Assembly (NCBI GenBank): GCA_003864495.1
Contig: ML133394.1
Location: forward strand, 2,818,183 to 2,882,182
Reading direction: 5' to 3'
Origin: Nemopilema nomurai
Taxonomy: Eukaryota; Cnidaria; Scyphozoa; Rhizostomeae; Rhizostomatidae
Length of the DNA: 64,000 nucleotides
Below are positions 12,874-26,136 of this stretch, piece by piece. How positions within the stretch are numbered: the stretch's first letter is position 1; the number at the start of each line of letters is the position of its first letter. Position numbers and translations under genes: made by a program. The notes under the pieces are model-generated. The model did not search any database, was not told the origin of the DNA, and saw nothing but the letters and a program-made list of their open reading frames with translations.

Positions 12874-13997
12874 GTTTGTGGTTAGGATAAAGACATGGCT
12901 TGCTCCTTTTCCATCTGCATTTTTTATTTCATCCATCTTTGGAGGGTAGAAGTTAAAAATCAGCCAGAATAACTCGGCTTTCTTCCACTATATATTACAG
13001 CAAATATAGTGGAATGAGTCCTCCTTCCATTATCTTTGATAATGGACAATAATTTCTTCGGTGTTACCGACAAACCATAGCATTAGAGGTCTATTTTCTT
13101 TTATAGTAAACTTCTATGGTATATTCACGCGTTTTATTGAAAATGTGCCGAAAGTAAAACAAAACAATCCAGTCCTAAAATTTAACCTCTTTCCGACGAA
13201 ACTTGATTATGTCGACATATTTAAAATTGGAGGGGTACGAATATGAATTTTTGACTGCCTTTTTTATCAAACAAAAGTTATGCTACGCACTGTTAATATG
13301 AGTGATTGGTATCTGCAGATCAAAGCGTAAATGCAGATAACTTATTTTCTTCATAACTTAAGATAACTTAAAACATAAAAGGTGTTTTAAACTTCGTGCG
13401 TTAGTGCCCTGTTATTTTTCGCAGCTTTGAAACCATTCAAAAGGCAGCGAAAGAGGAAAGATTATTTGTGTGACTAATGCTTGCAAAAAAACCTTTGCTT
13501 GAACAGCCGCTTTCTACCTGTTCTTTAGCACCAATTGTCTAAGCACCTAATTTTTATTGATGCATCTCGTAACAATTCATACATTCCCTTAAGCAACTTT
13601 TACCTGCATAAAGTTAAGCAGCTAACTTATGACAGTCTCTAGGCAGCTTTTTTCCTATCTGCTACTGCTCCCTTGCTGTAGGTGTGAATAGATATTAAAA
13701 ATCTCAAAACAGAAGCAGCTCTCTCTGTACCCCATTTTAGGACTTTGCGTATGTTTATGGTTTTATGAATCATTTTATTCAATATCACCCTGGATAACCC
13801 CAAGCCAAGAACATGAAAGAGTTTATTCATGCTTTCTTTGCAGCTTGGAAAGAAACTGAACCAGTTCTTGGCGTTCTGACTGCATTGGCATGGTGCCAAT
13901 ATTTTGAAGGTATGGTTGGGATTGAACAATTCTACGAAGAGAAATGATGACGGTTTCCCACTGGTGTTTACTAACTTTTGTGGCCACTATGGGGACG

Positions 13998-14113
13998 ATT
14001 AGGGGCGTAGCTCAGAATTTCGATGGAGGGGGTCCCAATGTAAATGACATTGTTAGGGTGGCTTGAGAAATTAGGATGGAGCAGCTGCCCCTTGCCCCCC
14101 TTTAGCTAAGCTG
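13998..14113. repeat. decayed short MITE
   Basis: AGGGGCGTAGCTCAG at the left and CCCCCCTTTAGCTAAGC at the right form an imperfect inverted repeat enclosing about 80 bp. This matches the GGGGCGTAGC...GCTAAGCCCC style of non-autonomous DNA elements. Confidence 0.4.
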
Positions 14114-14377
14114 GGTACGATTGCACAATCTTTACAGGTGATACTTCGTTTAAAGGTGATACTTAGGTACGATCGCACAATCTTTGTGGATGAGAAACTT
14201 CGTTTGATAAAAAAACGACTTGACTTTATTGAAACTGTTTTTGCAAAAGATTTTGATGCCTTAAAATTTATTTAGAAAAGTAATTTTCTGTAACTAGCTT
14301 CATTTTGGTTCATTGAGACTTTAACTAAATTTCTTGACTAAGACATGTGGTCAAGGGCGTCAAACCAGAGAGTGTGG

Positions 14378-14417
14378 ACGAGCATCGAGTTTTTGTGCAG
14401 GCTAACTCGATGCTCGT
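14378..14417. repeat. perfect 14-bp inverted repeat with 12-nt loop
   Basis: ACGAGCATCGAGTT at 14378-14391 is the exact reverse complement of AACTCGATGCTCGT at 14404-14417. The arms are far more GC-rich than the surroundings. Function unknown. Confidence 0.7.
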
Positions 14418-15047
14418 TTTTGTGTAAGATCTCCCAATCATTCTCAAATGCCCTTTACAAATACTTCACTACTCTAGTACGCACCCACAAAGAATGCCCT
14501 GTGAATTCAAGAAAACCAATTCATTCAAAAGACTGTCCGCGACTTCAGTGTGTTGTTTTTGATTTCCTTACGTAGGGTTCATAATTCTTAAATTCGATAC
14601 TTTCTTTTCAAACAAACAAAGTATGGTCTGAGTCAGAAATACTTTTTACATTTGCCTTGGTCAAATATCTTCTTGATATCAGTTAAATAGCAAGTACGTG
14701 GTTGACCATCACCTAAGAGTCATGTGTGCAACTTTTTTGTTATGTTACTTACTTACACAAACCACACCAGAATTGCATTGGGAAAACACTGTGTGAGTAG
14801 TCACATGCTACAGGCTTGAACAATAATCTGCAAGGAAATCGCCTCTTGCGTCAGAAAATAACAGCCAATCAGCATAGGCTTTTCATCACACCAGCCAATA
14901 GAATTAAGGCTCGGGGGTTTCCCTGTTTGTTTTTATCACGAGCTTTTGCAGGTGGAACAGCCATTGCTCTATGTCGAAGTTTTGCCGACAGTCAAAAGAG
15001 GAGCGGTGTTTTTATGTATCAGTCAAGCCACAAATTAGAAAGTAAAA

Positions 15048-17861
15048 ATGTTACCACGCAAGAACAGCGACAGTAGCATTTGGGTGTTCGGATATGGCTC
15101 TTTGATATGGGTCCCAAACTTTGCATACGAGGAAAGAATAGTTGGATACATCGATGGGTTCAAGAGGAGATTTTGGCAAGGCAGTATGCACCATAGAGGA
15201 ACTTCAGATAGGGTAAGCTGAGTTTATTTTAAAGCAAAGTTTTGTTCTCATGTAACATGCTGCTAAAAATTCTTCATTTTGATCTTATTGATCGCACTAT
15301 TGTTCGGGCATGTTTGTACATTTGTTATAAAAACATTGATGAGTCCATAGCTCTATTAATCCAATTTACACGAAACAGGTTTAAAATGAACTATCGTGGT
15401 TTCAAGTCTCATATTTTCTCCTCGTAAATATTTTATGACAATTATGTTTTAATATTAGTAAATAACATGGACTCGGTAAAAGCTGTTCGCATCGAAACCG
15501 AAACTTTTCCGGAAAAACTGAGACAAGTAATACTTTTCTAATTTTCCAAGCTTGATTTGTTTTGGTTTGGGAATGGGTTTCTTTCCATTGCGCATGGACT
15601 CCAATGTTTTAACTTGCATGTTTTTCAGGAGCATCCCCTACAAAAAAAAAATTAATTAGAAGCGATATGTAACAGGCTTATAGCCTACATTACAGCATTT
15701 GTTATGTTATGTTATGTTATGAAACTTCTGTCAGAGAAGATGCCGGAGCGAGTTTCAATGGTCACGCAACACCCTCTAAAATCATTGAAAACAATGGCAA
15801 TCCGCTTCAGCCTGTTTCATCGACGTTACGACGTCATCACGATTCCACCTCGAAAATAACTGTCGAATTCCTTAAGTCGTTGACGTCTTGCTTACTTTGA
15901 GGTTTGACCGGCTCGAACCGGATCAAGACTCGAAAATTCAGGTTTCGCTAATTGAACACTCGTCTACGAACGAAATTTCACAGCAAAAGAAACTTTGATG
16001 TTAAGTAAAGGGAAACCACCGATGATTTGCCTATAATAAAATATAAATGATTTGAAAGATCACAAGAAACGCAAAGACAAACCAGCTACGACAGTGTAAA
16101 CGTAGGGACATGGGGTGCAGGGGGTGTCCCACTGTTCACCATTTAAGATGAAGTGCTTTTCACTGTCAACTAAAGTGCCCCTTTTCTGCGTACATTTTCC
16201 TGACACAAACGATGCCTCGTACGTCCCTGTTCTTCAGAATGAGGGAATATCTGCTGTGAAGGAGTATTGCTGAATAATGTTGCTTGGAGCGAAACGATTG
16301 TTCACTGAGACAGTTGCAATCGCCCAACCCAGACCGCGCCTCTTATTCAGTCTCCGCTCTGACCATATTTTTTAAAAGAAAGAGAAATGGGAAAGAAATA
16401 CATCTGGCATCCTGATCATTTAATCGTCCTTATCCACTTGGTCTTCAGCACAAAACTATAAACACAGTCAAGGATAAAAAATATGATATAGTACAAAGAT
16501 AGGATAAAAATCCAACGCTATCATTATTTTCCTCGTCTAATATTTGCAAAATTTGATTCAATTCTTCTTCTAAATTTTAGCCTGGGAGAGTAGTCACTCT
16601 GGTTAAAAGCGAAAATGTGAGTAGTACTCGCTATATTTTCAACAGCCTGTAAACTATTTGTCACGACTTCAAAAACACCGTATGCTCACAACACTGCCCA
16701 ATGATTCGAGCAATGATTACTCGTCAAAAAAACAACATATTTCATAGTTATTGCAGCAGCTTCTGTTTAGGTGCTATACACGCTTCATTTTTATAAGGAA
16801 CTTACCTCAAGGCCTAGTTCCAAAAGTTCCTTATTTGTAGACATCAAATCATAAGATTTTAGTACCAAAAGTTCCTTAAAAGTTCCTTAAGTTGTCACTT
16901 TCAGTGTTTTGACTACAATCAGCCTAAACACTTAATAGAGAGTGGGGCGAGACAGCATATGCGGAAACTACTCAACGAAGCACTTGACACACGAATAGCA
17001 AACAATCTATACGAGTATTGGCTGCAAATGAATGGAACGGGCTTTTTAGCTCTTGATGCTTGCAGTTATAAAAAGTTAGTAAAAGTTCTTTAAATATTTC
17101 GGCCTTCTACATGTAGGTTCCTTATAAAATGGTTCCTTATAAAAAAAAGCGTGTAACTTCAACTGAGTTCCTGGGCATTTCCCTGATGATGTTGTCTGCT
17201 CACATCCTACGTAAATGTAGGATTAGAAGTTAGTTGTAATTTGAGTATCGACTCTAGAGCATGCCTTTTATGAAAATATAATGTTATCTATTGGCTTCAA
17301 AGCCAAAACTGAAAATGTAAATTTACTCTGCTTGTCATTTCAGAATCGTGTCTGGGGCGTCGCGTACAGGATCCAAGGCCAAGATAACATTTCGAAGGCA
17401 GTAGGCCATTTGACAAATCGTGAAATATCATTAGGCGGCTACGAAGTTCAGGTGATCAAATGTCACACATTGCACTCGGAGTCAGGAGCAGTTGGCGATG
17501 TATTTGCGCTTGTTTACTACGCAGCGCCGGAGAACCAAAGTTACCGCGGTGGAGCCAGCTACGATGAAATATCAACGGACATCCTTCTTCGTACGGCTAC
17601 TGCGGCTCGAACATTGAATACTTGTTCAGACTGGCGGACTTCATGCGCAAGGAAGTAGGAAACGCGAAGGACGAGCATCTCTACTCAATCGATCATCTTG
17701 TGCGCCTAAAACTAGGCCTGTGCACGAAGGAAATTAGGACATGGTTAGAACTTATCCAATGCAGTACGTTTTTGGGTAAACTGGAGAAACTCGTCACTGA
17801 TATCAACACCAATGGGATAAAAGCGTCAGTTTATTTCACAACCCGCATTGCTTCGCAATGA
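15048..17861 (+). CDS. CHAC2: CHAC2-like glutathione-specific gamma-glutamylcyclotransferase (one frameshift)
   Basis: This family cleaves glutathione to 5-oxoproline and Cys-Gly in the cytosol. Exons are 15048-15212, 16581-16616 and 17344-17861. Exon 1 gives the family hallmark VFGYGSLIW near residue 15 and [13 protein letters not shown]. Exon 2 gives [12 protein letters not shown]. Exon 3 gives [11 protein letters not shown] and [10 protein letters not shown], whose Glu matches the catalytic glutamate of REKGGY in human CHAC2. In exon 3 the frame is lost near 17583-17589: YDEISTDI is followed, one base out of register, by [20 protein letters not shown], then [11 protein letters not shown]. 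One missing T in the CTT run there would restore a single frame of about 239 aa. That is longer than the roughly 184 aa of human CHAC2 because of a 50-residue C-terminal extension. The second intron carries a MITE. Confidence 0.88.
15699..15722. repeat. GTTAT pentanucleotide microsatellite
   Basis: About four tandem copies of TTATG within the first intron of the CHAC gene. Confidence 0.7.
16777..17155. mobile_element. MITE in CHAC intron 2
   Basis: The left end TACACGCTTCATTTTTATAA and the right end TTATAAAAAAAAGCGTGTA form an imperfect inverted repeat of about 20 bp. The motif AGTTCCTTA/TAAGGAACT recurs at least six times inside in both orientations. The 379-bp element is non-coding. A TA at each edge could be a target duplication. 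It lies between exon 2 (ends 16616) and exon 3 (starts 17344). Confidence 0.75.
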
Positions 17862-19748
17862 AAATTTATCGTAGTATAATCGCTACAGCGTTATGGTGTA
17901 TAATGAGTAACAGTCTGTATTTACATTGACAGATGAACATTGATTCATTTTTTAAGTGTCCGGAATCCAAGTGTCCGTAAAACGGAAAAGCTCTTGTTCA
18001 TTCAGAATATATACTTTATCAGAATTTTTTGATTCCATTGCTTGAATGTATATTTATATTGCTTTATAAATCGAGTATGTATATATTTAAATACTATATT
18101 AATCAGAGTGTTATGAAAAAGTGAACAATCATTGCGATGTCATTTTTAGAGCTACATGCTCCATACCTACATATAAGGGCAGGCCATGGAAATTTGAAAC
18201 TGAAAGTAAAATAGAAAGTTAATTTATATGTAAGCTGACAAAACAGCAACCATTCCAAGTAACGCGGGCTGTCTTTTGCCACCATTATCAAGCGAGCCTC
18301 AAAAAGCAGAAGTCTTAGCTATATGAATACAACAGCATGAAGAATTTATCGGATACTTGTAAAAGACAATAAACAAGACCGAGGTTTGCAATGTCGCATT
18401 ATCACATAATCAGCATAATCTGTCATACTTGGGTTCTCCGCGCTAAAATTTGAAAAATTTAGGGTTTAGTAAACAGGTTTACATTTCAATGAGTGGAATA
18501 GAAAAGTCTCCGAATCCATTAAAATGAAATATATACTATTTCTAAAGCCTTAACGATAGCTATTAATAGCGGAACCAGTTTTTGCATACTACTTTTGAAG
18601 GATTGAGATATATACCAGCTCTCTCAAGCATCAGATCGTTCGCTTAACAACACCTTGATTACTCAGGGCCACTGATGTTCTCAAGATTGCAATTAGAAAC
18701 AATAGTGAAGGCAGCCCTTTTAAGTAACCGCAGGCAAAGGGATTTATTAAACAGTGGTACCAAAGTGGGGATTGTGTCCAGAATTAGTTCCGTTGCCCCT
18801 GTAGACATTAAAGCAGAACACAAGGAAAAAGAACATGAGCGCTGAAACTTGCTATATTCAAAGCTGTATCTCTTGAGAGCAATCGTTACACACTGAGTAT
18901 ATCGGCTTAAGCCATAATGAATCGTGAATACGATAAACACTTTTTCATAAGAATAAGGTCTCTGAGAAGAGTCAAAACAATCAGGTGTTCATCTTGCTTA
19001 TACTAGGAAACGGTTCTGAATATTGGCCTTGAATTCTCACACGATAAAAAGTACACATTTGTTAAGCTGCGGGTGGTATTCATTTTTCTCATAAGTTGGT
19101 AACAGTTTCTTACACAGCGTCATAATAATAACTCTACATATTTGAGTAGAACTGCATTGACGAACATAAACGATAAAGCAGTTGCATATTGCACGATGTT
19201 TTATGCCTCTGGCTTTAATGATACGTTATTATTGTCGTCACATAAATAATAGATCAGAAGTCACCAAAGTTTTAAAACATTGAATTCAGTTTAGGCTTCG
19301 CATCCCCTGGAAACCGTCAACTCATTGATTTTAGCAGCGTCCGTCCTAGGTTCGGACCCAAGCTCCATGGTCAAAATGGCGGGTGAGGTATCAACTGTGA
19401 GCGAAGGAAGGAAGATATTGATGGCTGCCTTTTGAAGGAACCAAATGTTTATAAGCAGTTGGATTTGATGAAGCATTGCATCAATAATAGAAAGACTTTA
19501 AACAAGTTGAATTTTTTATCAAGAAGTTTTCGAGACAGTGAAAAACAGCTGATAGTCTCTAATATGTAACCTGGAGAGAATGCAAAACGGAGACAGTTGC
19601 CTTCGAGCTTTGATGCGAACACTGATGGCCGCTCACCCATTTAGAGTCAAATGGAGTAAGAAATAATAGAAGACGGAGATCATGACATTTGCTGTACGCA
19701 TCGCCTGGAAATAATAACTCAAGACATTTCTACAAACCAGAGGGCAGG
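17862..19748. other. intergenic spacer between CHAC and the HECT ligase gene
   Basis: AT-rich, with no supportable exon on either strand. An AATAAA at 18368 could serve CHAC. A 10-codon upstream ORF (ATG at 19682, stop at about 19714) precedes the chosen HECT ligase start and is out of frame with it. Confidence 0.45.
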
Positions 19749-22700
19749 ATGAATGCTGCAAAGCCACCAATTTATCGACAGAAAAACAAGGGGGGTGGCA
19801 CTTACGAAGCAAAAGTAGCTGGGGAGAAAAAGACGACCAGTAATCTACGCAGGAATCTTAGCATTCCTGATGTGTGCATTGCTGGTAGTAATCAAGAGCT
19901 GGGCATTCTTGGTTTGCTTGAAAGATCATCAAGCCTTACGTCTTTGAGTAACATCAGGGAATCAACATTATCAACCAGAAGTCTTAGTACCAGCAATCTG
20001 CTTGCTCTTTCTGATCCTTATTTGTCCATCCAAGAGGCAAAACCTAAAAGGTTTTATGATTCACCAACCAATAATTGGGCACGACAGAAAATAGAGTACA
20101 GTGCCCATGCACAGAAATACTTGTTTCAGCTGACAGAAGGTTGCAAAAGAGAAAATTGTCAAAGCAAATTTTGCAAATCTTCAAAAGAGAATGTGATGTC
20201 AAAGTTCAATGACAATGAAAACATTGCTGTTGTTTTTAAGTATAGAGTTGGCCAAGACTGGACATAAACATTTATGTAAAAATTGCAAACACAAAGGGAA
20301 AGTATTTCCAAAAAGGCTAATTGAAAGCAAGAATAGAGGACATCTTCCATTTCTGTGTTTCTTGTCAACAACAAGTCCTTTTAGAAGCCTCTACAACGAA
20401 AGCCCTTTGATTTCATCAGAATTCATTGGTAACTCCAATGAATTTAAAAGGTCCCTCAGTCAAGGCAATTTAAAACATGACTCTTACAACAACCAATCAT
20501 GTGGAGAAAAACTGTCATCAGGACTTTCAAGCATGGCACGATCATTGTCTTCAAGCATCTCTTCACTGTGGAGTAACAAAAATTCACTCTTGGTCACACC
20601 CCAACATCAAGGAATTCAGATCAAGTTGATGGCTCTGACTTGAAACTGAGATTACCTGTCGCTAGTTCATCAGATCCCACAAAGATGGTATTTGGGAACG
20701 AGAACTATGTGTCTGATGAATTTGATGATCTTAAAGAATTTGAAATGTCAGTGGCCTCTGAGATAAATAGGTCAACAATAAGACCTGAAGTAAATGAGTT
20801 TTCCTTGACACATTTATCTTTGGAAATGGTAGATCGCGTTATTGAACTCTTTGCTGAATGTGGTGACGAGTCATTCTTGCTAAGCACAATTCGGACAGTT
20901 TTTTCTTCTTATGAATCTCTAAATGCAAGTTTCTTGTCAAGTGAGAAGTTGCTGTCATACCACCAATCAAGTGAAGTCAACAGAAATGATGTGAGACTTG
21001 CTTATGAAAAGATAATGCTACATGATAATGGAAGGTTCATGAAAACCATTTTGGATTCAATCAGGATTTTGTGTTCAGAAATGCTAGATGATTGCCAGAA
21101 GATTGAATCCGCAAATCACTTTGTAATCATATTGGAATTACCAACACTTTTTGAAACAAGTTTGCCGTACCTTTTAATTGATATATTCAGACGGCTACCA
21201 AAGTCTGCAAGGTTGAAGTTGATCAAAAGTCTCTCAATGTATGAAGCTTCAGATTTCAAAAGGATCTTGGAGGTATTTCATGCCTAATGCATTTCACTTA
21301 AAGTTAGAATTATTGTCTAGCAAATTACAGCCATCTTGTTTTACATACTGCAAATAAGTACCTCTCCTTGACTGGCATGCAGAACTCTATAAAAGATTTT
21401 GAGAAATTTCATAATAATTCTTTACAATATTTATCATATATGAATAGGCAGGAAGAAAGCTTCCTGTACTGAACAGTTTCTAGAAGTAAAAACTCATTAC
21501 ATGTAATTTAAATCCTAAGACATGGGAAACACTCAGTCTGCGAAAAACAGTACCTTGATAAAAAACATGCCTTTATAATTCTAAACATTTATATGTGTCT
21601 CATAAAGCATGTGTCTCCTTTTTTGCAGGGATTCAAATCTTTGTTCAAGTCCTTCATGAAGGAAAATCTTGTTTCTACTGAAAACATATTGTCACTCTGT
21701 AATGTAATGGGGATTCTCAATGCGGCAAACTGCAAAACTCACCTTGTTCCTGATGCTGAATTTTACTGTGAAGATCTATCATCATCTCTTGATATAAAGA
21801 GAGAATACCAGCATTGGCAAAATATAACTCACCCTAGTTTTGACAGGTAAGGCTCTATTCGAATAAAGATTCACCTGTATGAAACTGATTAAAGCTGCGT
21901 TCACATTGCATAGGCATTTAGTGGCAGCAATTTTTTTGTCTAAGTTTCTGCTATACTAACCCCTTGCTGTGTCACACTGGCCAACTTTTAGCTAATGGAT
22001 ATTGGTATATGCACTGGTAAGTCTTTGAGCATGACAGATTAGTAAAATGCACATCAGATTTTTGAACTCCGTGTCTGGGAAATTGAATGAAAGTGTTGTA
22101 ATTGCGATTTGACATAAAAATGCTGGGAAGAAGTTGCGAGGTATAGTGAAGTCACAAAATAAAGTAAACTTTAACGTATTGGAAATCAATTTTTCAAATT
22201 GATTACATATATATTTTTTTGCCATGGGAGTTTTCCTGAGGAACTGTTAGAATAGTTCATGAACTTATTTCAAATGTCTACAGGCTTATTTTTTTACCTT
22301 GATTAGCTCATTGTTGAATAGTAAATTTTCAAAAAACATTTTTTTTCCATTATTAACATTATTATATGCTAGTGGTATTCCCCTGGCAGCTCCCATGTTA
22401 TTTTATGTATAAGGTGTACACAAAGTCTGTGTTTTTCCCAATACTACAATCTCATAGGAATACATATTTCATAGAAAGGATTTCTTAAAGTCCTAGATGA
22501 AACATTTTGGAAATTGTTATTGAAATCAAATGAAATGTTGAACTAATGCACGCATTTAAAAGACTGCCATCGTGAACAAGAAATCATTCCAAAAAATGCA
22601 TCACATCCTACTTCCGGTTTGATGCCACTGAATGCTGGTGCAATGCGAACACAGCCTAAGATTGACTTTACTTGTTTAAAATTTAATTCTTCATCACCCA

Positions 22701-25700
22701 AAACTAGTTTAGATAAAACTTTCCTCTTCTTTGAAAACAAATTTAAAAACTGTGAAGTGTTAAACAAACAGGACCACCCTAAAACAAGCATGCAGATGGC
22801 AAGGAAGCTTACATTAGGCTTTATAATTAGGCTCTAGGATGGTTTTAGCAATTTTTAACACAATTATTTTCACACAAATCATAGTCAATTGAATTTGTAT
22901 GTGGGTTGGCTGCGACAAAAAGAAGATGTTCATATTTGGAAGACTGAGTTTAACAAGACATTTCTTTCCCTTAACATATTTTTTTCTGCGTGTCTCAAAT
23001 GTATGTTAATGTAATCAAACTAATTAAACTTGTATGTTAGTGTAATATGATTTATGCTATTTGCCTTTTTATAGGTCAAGGTTGGCTCACGCTATCTCAT
23101 GGTCCAATTTGGAACTTTCAGGATCTATATTGGAGTATCCGTATCTAATAGAGCCAGTAATAAAGGTTTGTATTACTTGTTATTTCATGTTATTCCATGT
23201 TATTTCTCGCATCTATAGCAGTATTGACCATACTTGTTAAATCTTAGGCAGCAGAGAATATCCACTCAATATTATCCTATTTAACCTGTATCCTGGATGG
23301 CACTTAAAAATGGTACTGAACATTAAACATTTAGCTTTGTAATTTAACTACTTATGGTAATGTTTCTCTTAAACTTAAGGTGAACTTGATCCATTATGAA
23401 GCAATCATTGAAATGAAAAAAGAGTACCAAAGTGCAATACTACAACAAGCCAAGGTGCAAACGGTTGAACGTTCTCTGAATGGAGTTTCAGAAAATTCAG
23501 CTTATCCTATGGATGTTTGGAGAGCTATGTGTCCTTACTTAGTGCTTGAAGTGAGAAGAGAGTTCTTAGTTGAGGATGCTTTGGAACAGCTGCAAAACAA
23601 GGTATGAATCCATTCCAGGCTTTTGCATGAAATATGTCTACAATTACAGGGAAAATATTACCTTTTTCGGACTTCAGATGACTTCAGTAACATTTTTTTG
23701 ACTTCAGCAACAGTAGAAAATATTGGAGACTTCTCTCTTTTGAGAAGCAATTTTTACAAATCTTCTTTTGCAATGTTGAACAAAGTTTTGAATGGAAAAA
23801 TATGTATAAATCTACCTTCCGGTATTGCCACAAAGTAGAGAGTCAATATGCCTTTCTTCTGCCATTTGGCTCAATATTGTCATATTTATATCTATAAAAA
23901 AATGTCAGACAAGCAGAACTCAAGAGCACAAGCATCTTTTATATCACAACAATAATTTGCAGCACTTGTAGAATTTGTTTGAATTTAAGGCAGAGGTAAA
24001 TTGTTTACATCTAAACAAATTTTTAGTTTTCTGGATTTAGCCTCTAATAGAGTTTTTCACCTCTAGGTCAATGACTTGAAGAAGCCTTTGAAAATTAAAT
24101 ATATTGGAGGTGGTGAACAAGGTCTTGACATGGGTGGTCTGCAAAAGGAGTTCTTCCAATTATGTGTAGAAAAGCTATTTAACCCAGGTATATTTGCAAA
24201 TAACTTAGTCGAGACAAATCTTAATCTTCTGACTCATTAAATTTTATTGGATTCTTACAGAAAAATAAACAGGATCAATACTGTTTTCATATGTGCAAAC
24301 TTACTTCTAGAAGTCCATTGACCCATTCTAATTATAAGAAAATTAGCATTAAAAGGTATTAATACCTTTTGATAAACAAACACTCCGATTTTTACATAGA
24401 TTTTCACAACAAAGAAATTCGAATTTTTTGTTATGCAATGATCCCTTTTTAGTTTCAGTTGCTAAAGTGTTATATTTTGTTTAGCGTATGGGATGTTTCT
24501 TAAATGCGGAGAGACCAGAAATGTTTGGTTCAACCCACATTCCTGTGAGCCTGATGTTACTTTTGAACTGACTGGTATGATTCTTGGGCTTGCGATCTAC
24601 AATGGCATCATATTGGATCTGCCTCTTCCCAGTGCACTTTACGCGAAGCTCAAAAAGCAAAAGACAACGCTGGCAGATCTGGCAGGAATAGAGCCAACCA
24701 TTGCACAGAGTCTTGCTGACTTACTTCGATATGAAGGAGATGTCGAAGACGACTTGTGTTTAGACTTCCAGGTATTTATTTGAGAGAGAGTTATTCCTTT
24801 ACTGGATATAGCATGGAAGAATGAAGACAATTTCAACCCTTGTACTGTTCTTGAGATCCTTGTTATGGATCCGTGACTTAACAAGGGATTCGCCTTTACC
24901 AAACATGAATGCCAGAAATGAAATAAAACTATTTGTTTTATTGAAAGAATGTTCAGTTGCGCAGTTGAAGATAATTAATCTATATCAGGGGGAAGGGGGG
25001 CTTTTTGTGTTAGATTGCTGATAATTTAACATAAATTAGATTAACATAAAAAACAACATGTATGGAGACTTCTTGCAATAAAATTAAATGAAGCCCTTAC
25101 AGAGACCGTACCACAACAATGGAACCTGTTTTAAAAAGTTGCTGTTATATAACAATATGTGTGAATTTCAATGGAAGTGTTTTTACCCCAGTTAAATGAC
25201 AAAGCTACGTTTTTGCAGATAAATGAGACATATCTCGGAGCTATCCAAACCACCAATCTGCTGCCCGGTGGGAAAGACATTCCAGTAACAAGAAAAAACA
25301 GAAAGCTATACGTTGAGTTGTATGTGCACCACTTGCTGGATGAAAAGATTCATAAACAGTTCGATTCCTTTGCAACTGGTTTTTCCAAGGTATGTATCGA
25401 GAGAAATGGATAAAGACGTTTTACTTTATTTCGATCAATATTTCTTAATAAATAAGATGTGTCCACTAGACTGAGTTGCAGTACCTGATTCCAAGTGCTT
25501 GTTTCCATGTCCCAAACAGAACTCTATAATCTAAGGGAAGACATTTTTATCTGAAAGCCTTCTAAGAAATATTAACTTTTCTTCACGAGGGGAGAAGTTT
25601 AGAATTTATTCAAACAGAATTAGTCAAAAGCATATCAAATCCTTCAAATTTGGTAAGCATTCTAATAATAATTAGCAGATAGTTTTCCTCTCATAACAGA

Positions 25701-26136
25701 CTCGCTGAGTTTGTTAGTGTTTATTTTTTAGGTTTGCAATGGAGATGTTATCCATCTATTTAGGCCAGATGAATTGGAGCTACTGATTTGTGGAGATACA
25801 GAAATAGATTTTTCTAAACTTGAAGAAGTCGCTACATACGCAGATGGGTACACAGAAGAACACCCTTTGATGAGGCACTTCTGGAAAACCGTTGATAGCT
25901 TTACGCAGCAGCAGAAAAAGAGCTTACTGTCTTTTGTGACTGGAAGTGATCGCGTACCTCTAGCCGGACTGTCATCAATCTCTTTCGTCATCCAAAGGAA
26001 TGGCCCAAACACCCATAAACTGCCCACTTCGATGACCTGTTTTAACCGGTTGCTTCTTCCTGAGTATAAGAGGGACAAGCTCAAAGAAAAGCTCCTTATA
26101 GCAATAGAGAATGGCAAGGGATTCGGACTAACATAG
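19749..26136 (+). CDS. UBE3A: AZUL-HECT E3 ubiquitin ligase (UBE3A/HECTD2 group), two indels in exon 1
   Basis: A HECT-type ligase that transfers ubiquitin through a thioester cysteine. Exons: 19749-21272, 21629-21846, 23075-23165, 23380-23601, 24067-24187, 24485-24771, 25219-25389 and 25732-26136, about 1012 aa. A Ser-rich N-terminus precedes an AZUL zinc domain at about residues 118-185: [15 protein letters not shown] plus HKHLC supply the four Cys ligands seen in UBE3A. The HECT domain begins near [12 protein letters not shown] and contains [40 protein letters not shown] and the catalytic Cys in [16 protein letters not shown], ending KGFGLT. HECT spacing and the last exon favour UBE3[16 protein letters not shown] and SDRVP resemble HECTD2. 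Exon 1 needs one T fewer in the T5 run at 20233-20237, inside AZUL, and one C more in the C4 run at 20599-20602. The ATG is the first in frame after a stop at 19683. AATAAA lies at 26548. Confidence 0.85.

Larger units (their letters stand above)
12244..15047. other. intergenic region with several decayed repeats, shared by divergent kanadaptin and CHAC genes
   Basis: It separates the two divergent start codons. It contains a MITE-like block (12521-12873), a short inverted repeat around 12978-13012 (CCACTATAT/ATATAGTGG), a decayed G-rich MITE (13998-14113) and a perfect 14-bp palindromic pair at 14378-14417. No coding exon could be supported. Confidence 0.5.
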
